Source: CAZAMT01 sp964486145
GTDB taxonomy: Bacteria > Bacteroidota > Bacteroidia > Bacteroidales > JAAAOM01
Direction of reading: 5' to 3'
Assembly: GCA_964486145.1 (NCBI GenBank)
Contig: CAZAMT010000144.1
Coordinates: 1-9,876, forward strand
DNA length: 9,876 nucleotides
Part shown: positions 6,510 to 9,876 of the stretch, in pieces
Layout: every line of letters begins with the position of its first letter
Position numbering within the stretch: position 1 is the stretch's first letter
The notes under the pieces: model-generated
Database searches by the model: none
The model's input: the letters and a program-made list of their open reading frames with translations, nothing else
Told to the model about the DNA's origin: nothing
Position numbers and translations under genes: made by a program

Positions 6510-6647
6510 TTAAAACTTCAATTTTTTCTTTTGATTTTCAGCTTGTTTTACATTCAGAACAACATCAAAATCCTCTTGCAAAAAGTTCGACACTTTTCCG
6601 GTTGGGATCACATTTAATCCAAAATCAACTAAAATAAACCAATTGCT
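6510..6647 (-). pseudogene. C-terminal tail remnant of an unknown gene, copy 2
   Basis: A minus-strand open frame ends in TAA at 6510-6512, one base after the hipA stop, and is closed upstream by TGA at 6648-6650. It encodes FILVDFGLNVIPTGKVSNFL and a further 22 residues. The last 33 residues align gap-free to the tail at 4621-4773. Outside the DNA core, several differences are synonymous (for example GAA/GAG, TTG/CTG, CAG/CAA), which is what homologous coding ends look like. Inside the core both base differences change the amino acid (E/K and M/V). Its 5' part overlaps the reading frame of the second abiEi, so that junction is probably where the rest of the gene was lost. Family not recognised. 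Confidence 0.5.
6580..6612. repeat. 33-bp direct repeat, copy 2 (right of hipBA)
   Basis: Same orientation and 31 of 33 bases identical to 4691-4723. It contains GTTCGA (6585-6590) and GGGATCAC (6604-6611), with the same 13-base spacing as in copy 1. The unrelated sequence to its right leads straight into the second abiEi frame. With copy 1 it brackets the hipBA module. Confidence 0.7.
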
Positions 6648-7380
6648 TCAGAAGCTGCCTTCGGGGGCCTTGTTCTTTTCATCGTGGATGAAAAGGAATG
6701 GTATATCATATGAGCTCCAACGGCGGTACCGCGATTCCGAATGGCTGACACCGGTCGGGGCAGGTGTTATGGCACGCACCGGAGAGAACCCGACTATATA
6801 CGGGGCTATATCGTCGCTGAACAAACAAACCGGCAAGTACTTTTATGTTGGTGGCTTATCTGCTCTGGAACTGGCGGGATATTCACATTATGTCCCTATG
6901 GGAAGACCGGTTGTGTATGTAGGTTACCCTAAAAGTGAATGGGTACCTGCCTGGCTCAAAAAACATGACTGGGGCGTGGACTTATTATGCATTACCTCGG
7001 AATATTTCGATTCAGATACCGGCATAACCACCATGATGCAAGGGGCATTTGAAATACTGGTTTCCACACCGGAACGGGCGTTTATGGAATGCCTGAACCT
7101 TGTTCCCAAGCGGTACAACCTCATGGACCTGTATTATGTGATGGAGCAACTTACCGCGCTTCGTCCCGGCATGGTACAGGCATTGGTGGAGCAGAATACA
7201 TCGGTAAAAATGAAACGATTGTTCCTGTACATGGCAGAAAAAGCCGGTCATACCTGGTTTAGTGACCTGGACTTACAAAATGTAGATACCGGGAGCGGTA
7301 AACGGGAAATTGTGCCTAACGGCGTGTACGACAAAAAATACCAGATAGTAATACCCGAAGAATTGAAAAATTATGAATAA
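6643..7380 (+). CDS. abiEi: AbiEi-family antitoxin (type IV TA, module 2), start codon apparently lost
   Basis: Antitoxin of a second AbiE pair, from a different AbiEi subfamily from module 1. The protein keeps the N-terminal wing region SSWMKRNGISYELQRRYRDSEWL (about 13-35), the core VGGLSALELAGYSHYV (69-84), VSTPERAFMECLNLVPK (140-156) and a complete C-terminus (NGVYDKKYQIVIPEEL). The first available start is TTG at 6643. Family-like sequence continues upstream in frame (STKINQLLQKLPSG), which points to an original start near 6620 that is not ATG, GTG or TTG now; the frame stays open to a TGA at 6532-6534 without any standard start. The upstream sequence is the 33-bp repeat, so the 5' end looks like a junction. 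The gene is clearly more GC-rich than hipA. It overlaps the toxin gene by 8 bases. Expression and function are doubtful. Confidence 0.75.
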   Translation: MLQKLPSGALFFSSWMKRNGISYELQRRYRDSEWLTPVGAGVMARTGENPTIYGAISSLNKQTGKYFYVGGLSALELAGYSHYVPMGRPVVYVGYPKSEWVPAWLKKHDWGVDLLCITSEYFDSDTGITTMMQGAFEILVSTPERAFMECLNLVPKRYNLMDLYYVMEQLTALRPGMVQALVEQNTSVKMKRLFLYMAEKAGHTWFSDLDLQNVDTGSGKREIVPNGVYDKKYQIVIPEELKNYE

Positions 7381-7948
7381 GCTCTGTGAAGAACAGGTCA
7401 GTCTTTTACTCCGCATATTGCCGCTAATCTACCGGGAGGAAGATTTTGCAGTTCATGGCGGCACGGCCATAAACCTTTTCATCAAAAATCTTCCTCGCTA
7501 CCCGGTTGATGTGGATTTGACCTATATTCCACTTGCACCGAGGGAAGAGAGCCTGGCGGAAATCAACAAAAAGCTGACCACAATCAGTCAGCAACTCCAG
7601 CGGGCAGTGCCGGGGGTAAATATACGCCCGGTACCCAATAAACTTTTATGCACACTGGGACGCAGCACTGTTAAAATTGAAGTAAACGGGATTAAACGGG
7701 GCATTATCGGGCCAACAATTGAAATGCCGTTATGTGATAAAGCGCAGGCAGAATTCGGGATGACCTGCAAGGCGCGAATCGTGCCACTGGAACAACTTTA
7801 CGGTGGAAAAATTGTGGCAGCCCTCAGCCGCCAACACCCTCGCGACCTGTTCGATTACAATTATATGGATACGGATAAAATTGACGGGTTAAAACTGTCA
7901 ACCATTAAAACCTGGTTTCTCAATCCCGGATATGAAGTGCTTCGTTGA
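7373..7948 (+). CDS. abiEii: AbiEii/AbiGii-family nucleotidyltransferase toxin, probably C-terminally truncated (module 2)
   Basis: Second AbiEii-type toxin. Motif I is present as GGTAINLF (29-36) with RYPVDVDLTY (42-51; Asp46 and Asp48 the likely metal ligands). A KIEVNG strand (101-106) and YGGKIVAALSRQHPRDLFD (143-161) supply the conserved Lys and R/D-D motifs. After the family-like YMDTDKIDGLK (164-174) the sequence changes character (STIKTWFLNPGYEVLR) and stops at 191 residues. Relatives of this subfamily are usually nearer 280-300, with a helical C-terminal domain. The catalytic core is therefore complete but the C-terminal third is missing, probably cut at the right edge of the imported block. 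It overlaps abiEi by 8 bases (ATGAATAA) and faces the DUF2541-like gene, whose stop is 45 bases away. Confidence 0.78.
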   Translation: MNKLCEEQVSLLLRILPLIYREEDFAVHGGTAINLFIKNLPRYPVDVDLTYIPLAPREESLAEINKKLTTISQQLQRAVPGVNIRPVPNKLLCTLGRSTVKIEVNGIKRGIIGPTIEMPLCDKAQAEFGMTCKARIVPLEQLYGGKIVAALSRQHPRDLFDYNYMDTDKIDGLKLSTIKTWFLNPGYEVLR

Positions 7949-7960
7949 TTTAATGGATGT

Positions 7961-7989
7961 CGGTTCAATCCACTGTGAAGCGGTTCAAT
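7961..7989. repeat. Short direct repeat CGGTTCAAT
   Basis: CGGTTCAAT occurs at 7961-7969 and again at 7981-7989, 20 bases apart, in the 45-base gap between the two convergent genes. It sits exactly at the right edge of the toxin-antitoxin block. It may be a junction scar or chance. No terminator is visible here. Confidence 0.3.
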
Positions 7990-7993
7990 TTGC

Positions 7994-8404
7994 TCAATGC
8001 CTCCCGTAAATATGTATTGTTGCTCTTCTTCGGGACCGATTTTTTGTGTCATACCAGACAGTAACATCCCGAATGATTCTTTTTCTTCCATTGAGATCAA
8101 TGATCCGTGATTGACTTCCTTTATGAAACGTGTGCTTTAAAGGAATCTCATCTTTCATGCCATTGCCATACTGAACCACCAGCCTGTGCATGTTCAGACT
8201 GCCACCGGTAACGAATACCTTCATTTTTGTAAATCCGCCTTCCCTGGCAGAAACCTTTATAACATCACGTTCAAGTCCGAAATTTACTTTTTTGGATCCC
8301 AGCTTTTCCCATTTTGCGGGAACGGATATTTCACACGTATTAGTGAATCCCAAGGCCACTATGGCGGCAACAACAATGGCAATAACGATAAATGTTCGTT
8401 TCAT
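7994..8404 (-). CDS. DUF2541-like small exported or membrane-anchored protein
   Basis: A 136-residue protein with an N-terminal hydrophobic helix (FIVIAIVVAAIVALGF, 5-20) that is either a signal peptide or an anchor, so the rest should lie in the periplasm. The body matches my memory of Bacteroidota DUF2541-type proteins: KWEKLGSKKVNFGLERDVI (31-49), a beta-rich middle (VFVTGGSLNMHRLVVQYGNG), SRIIDLNGRKRIIRDV and a final segment VWYDTKNRSRRRATIHIYGRH. Function unknown; no catalytic motif is evident. Length and ends look normal, so this gene is probably intact and marks chromosomal backbone to the right of the toxin-antitoxin block. Confidence 0.75.
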   Translation of the reverse strand: MKRTFIVIAIVVAAIVALGFTNTCEISVPAKWEKLGSKKVNFGLERDVIKVSAREGGFTKMKVFVTGGSLNMHRLVVQYGNGMKDEIPLKHTFHKGSQSRIIDLNGRKRIIRDVTVWYDTKNRSRRRATIHIYGRH

Positions 8405-8431
8405 GATTCTATTGTTTTATTGATTTGACTG

Positions 8432-8640
8432 TTGGATGCAATAACCATAAAATGGTTTAATCCTCCTTCGCATTCATTTCGACGGACGAGGAAGTGTGTT
8501 TTAATTGACTCCACCATGCTCGCAGGAATAACCGGGTTCGGTTCATCGAAGTTCTCCGCGAGCGCAAAAGATACTCAGCGGAGGCGATACCCCGAAGAAC
8601 GATTCACCGGATCTGCCGTTGGGTTCCAGAGATTGATTTC
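8432..8640. repeat. GC-richer, partly self-complementary non-coding stretch, possible dispersed element
   Basis: Between the DUF2541-like gene and the T9SS pseudogene the sequence is non-coding but richer in GC than its surroundings (33 of 60 bases at 8541-8600). It has nested complementarity: CTCCGC (8554-8559) with GCGGAG (8578-8583), and outside that CGGTTCATCG (8539-8548) with CGATTCACCG (8600-8609) at 8 of 10. The + strand frame at 8432-8683 has an Arg/Ser-rich, low-quality translation and I do not call it a gene. A repetitive extragenic element is one reading. Confidence 0.35.
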
Positions 8641-8656
8641 CCAAAAGATGTTTCTT

Positions 8657-9323
8657 TCACCTTTTCATAAGTTTTACAAATGATGGAGATATGTTCTGCA
8701 GTCCATCTGGCGAAATTTTCACAACATACATCCCCGAAGGGATTGCAGCAATATCAATTTCAGTATCATTCCTAAACTTTATCCCTTTGCGAATTATTCT
8801 TCCCTGCATATCGATGATGGATACCCGGTAAGGATTATTTCCCGGATTTTTTAATTCAATAAAAAATGTATTTCCATGTGCCGGATTGGGGTAAATCTTA
8901 CACCGAGGGTCTGATAACAGCATCGGCTCCAATCCTGTTTTATTGCATGACATCCGAATGGAGTCTTTCATATCCTGATACGCATCGTAAATTTCTCCGT
9001 TGGAAACTCCATCCTCGGTCAGGTGCGTGGCATAAAAAGAAGCTAAGGCATACCAGTAGTTTCTAATATCACAGCTTTTGTTTTCAACATAAGTTGTGTC
9101 AATGTATCCCTGAATGAGACTGAAATATGCAGCAAACCTGTAATTTCTCTCATTCATTAACTCGTACATTTTCCAGATATTCCTGGTCAGATTCAAAGAC
9201 ATCACGTATCTCATGTCCCCGCGACCACTCTGTGCATAACTGGTATACATCTTTTTCAAGAGATAACATGGTTGTGGTATCCAGATAATTCATTAATGAT
9301 TCCATTTGGTGAAGCGTTTCGGG
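8657..9323 (-). pseudogene. Glycoside hydrolase with T9SS sorting domain, C-terminal part of a broken gene
   Basis: This is the 3' part of a minus-strand gene whose 5' part is at 9324-9827. The open frame 8657-9259 gives 200 residues. Its last 80 form a type A T9SS sorting domain: KIYPNPAHGN (121-130), VSIIDMQGRIIRKG (146-159) and IPSGMYVVKI (173-182), ending in VKLMKR. Such domains direct outer-membrane export in Bacteroidota. Just upstream, in another frame, come PETLHQMESLMNYLDTTTM and VYQLCTEWSRG, where TEWS looks like the nucleophile motif of a clan GH-A enzyme. The frame switch is most simply placed at the run of four C at 9217-9220; three instead of four joins CTEWSR to DMRYVMSLNL in the open frame. 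A TAA at 9324-9326 interrupts the gene further upstream. Confidence 0.75.
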
Positions 9324-9827
9324 TTACCAGTGGTAGGATATTCCATCACAGAAAGTATTTGCTGTTTCAAATGTTTTTAAGGTAATGTTGTAGCTGAACA
9401 ATTTAGTTTCCCCATTTTTTACATCCTGTATACCGTTTACCAGCACCAACGGAGATAACAGCTCAATTTCGGGAGCCACTTCATTTCGGAGGTTGTAAAA
9501 ACGTGTAAAGATAGTATCAAACCAGTGATGAACGGCTTGATCGCCATAAACTGCTCTTACACTGTCGTACCTGCCGGCTCCAAGAGGCTCATTCAGAATT
9601 TGTAAATATGTAAGCCTTCCATTAGCAGCCACCAGAAATTTCCGTGCATCTGACATAAATTCATTTAATTCTTTTGTATCTGTGATTATTCGATCCTGGG
9701 TCGGGTTACATTTTGAACGATCATTACATACATAGGGAAAGCGGATGGTTGCCACTACATCGATATCAAGATTTCTAAGGATATCCAGGTAATCTGTAAA
9801 AAATTTGTTGATTCTTATTGTTATACT
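9324..9827 (-). pseudogene. Glycoside hydrolase (clan GH-A-like), N-terminal part of a broken gene
   Basis: The open frame reads FTDYLDILRNLDIDVVATIRFPY, then LTYLQILNEPLGAG with the NEP acid/base motif typical of clan GH-A (TIM-barrel) glycosidases, then IELLSPLVLVNGI and CDGISYHW, where it hits TAA (9324-9326). The next frame-matched residues are PETLH, so the stop most likely replaced a Tyr codon (YHWYPETL). The frame begins after another TAA at 9828-9830, before any signal peptide, so the 5' end is also damaged or lies in a different frame toward the window edge. A GTG at 9753-9755 is the nearest usable start but falls inside the barrel. The substrate cannot be predicted. With the C-terminal part this was probably a secreted polysaccharide-degrading enzyme. 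Confidence 0.68.
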
Positions 9828-9876
9828 TTACACTTTACATGCTGTTACGTTCAATAATCATTATTTTTTATCTATG

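Noticed and set aside
6924..7251. Minus-strand frames within the second abiEi
   Set aside because: They are open by chance in a GC-richer gene. The + strand frame carries clear AbiEi motifs.
7961..7971. T-arm-like GGTTCAATCC suggesting a second tRNA or an attR copy
   Set aside because: No acceptor or anticodon stem can be built around it, and it does not match the tRNA-Arg 3' end.
7861..8100. 79-residue minus-strand frame across the toxin end and the DUF2541-like gene 3' end
   Set aside because: It overlaps two better supported genes and has no recognisable content.
8186..8428. Two + strand frames opposite the DUF2541-like gene
   Set aside because: The minus-strand frame has a signal-like helix and a recognisable conserved body; the opposite frames have neither.
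8432..8683. 83-residue + strand frame
   Set aside because: Low-complexity Arg/Ser-rich translation that runs into the T9SS gene from the other side. It is better explained as non-coding structured sequence.
1..9876. CRISPR array, insertion sequence or integrase
   Set aside because: No regularly spaced repeats, no terminal inverted repeats with a transposase frame, and no recombinase motifs were seen in the window.

Overview
The window looks like part of a Bacteroidota chromosome. The signs are an AT-rich background, two candidate TAnnTTTG-type -7 boxes, a C-terminal type IX secretion (T9SS) sorting domain, and the arrangement exbB / small membrane protein / exbD / exbD. I cannot name the genus.

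Layout. (1) 1-476 is an AT-rich leader with no gene and one promoter candidate. (2) 477-2822 is a tight same-strand operon encoding an ExbB/TolQ-type channel subunit, a four-helix membrane protein of unknown function, and two different ExbD/TolR-type subunits. It is closed by a strong terminator at 2847-2873. Together these should form a proton-driven inner-membrane motor that energises TonB-dependent transport or a related envelope task. (3) 2956-3028 is tRNA-Arg(CCG) with its own terminator. (4) 3198-7948, directly behind the tRNA, holds three toxin-antitoxin modules in a row on the + strand: an AbiEi/AbiEii pair, a HipB/HipA pair, and a second, unrelated AbiEi/AbiEii pair. The first two look intact and each is preceded by a palindromic operator candidate. 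The third is more GC-rich, has no normal start codon for its antitoxin, and has a toxin that stops early. (5) 7994-8404 (minus) is a small exported or anchored DUF2541-like protein, preceded by a GC-richer, partly self-complementary non-coding stretch. (6) 8657 to about 9830 (minus) is a broken secreted glycoside hydrolase gene with a T9SS tail, carrying a nonsense codon, a frameshift and a further 5' interruption.

The most unusual signal is inside the toxin-antitoxin block. Behind module 1 and behind module 2 lies a copy of the same element. Read on the minus strand, the copies encode C-terminal tails that align without gaps over 33 residues up to the stop codon (18 identical). At DNA level they share a 33-bp core with 31 matches. 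The core contains, in the same order, two words also found in the 3' half of the neighbouring tRNA-Arg gene (GTTCGA and GGGATCAC), and the high-identity block ends one base after the second word. The hipBA module is therefore bracketed by direct repeats that may be remnants of a gene, junctions of cassette-like accretion behind a tRNA, or both. No integrase or transposase is present in the window.
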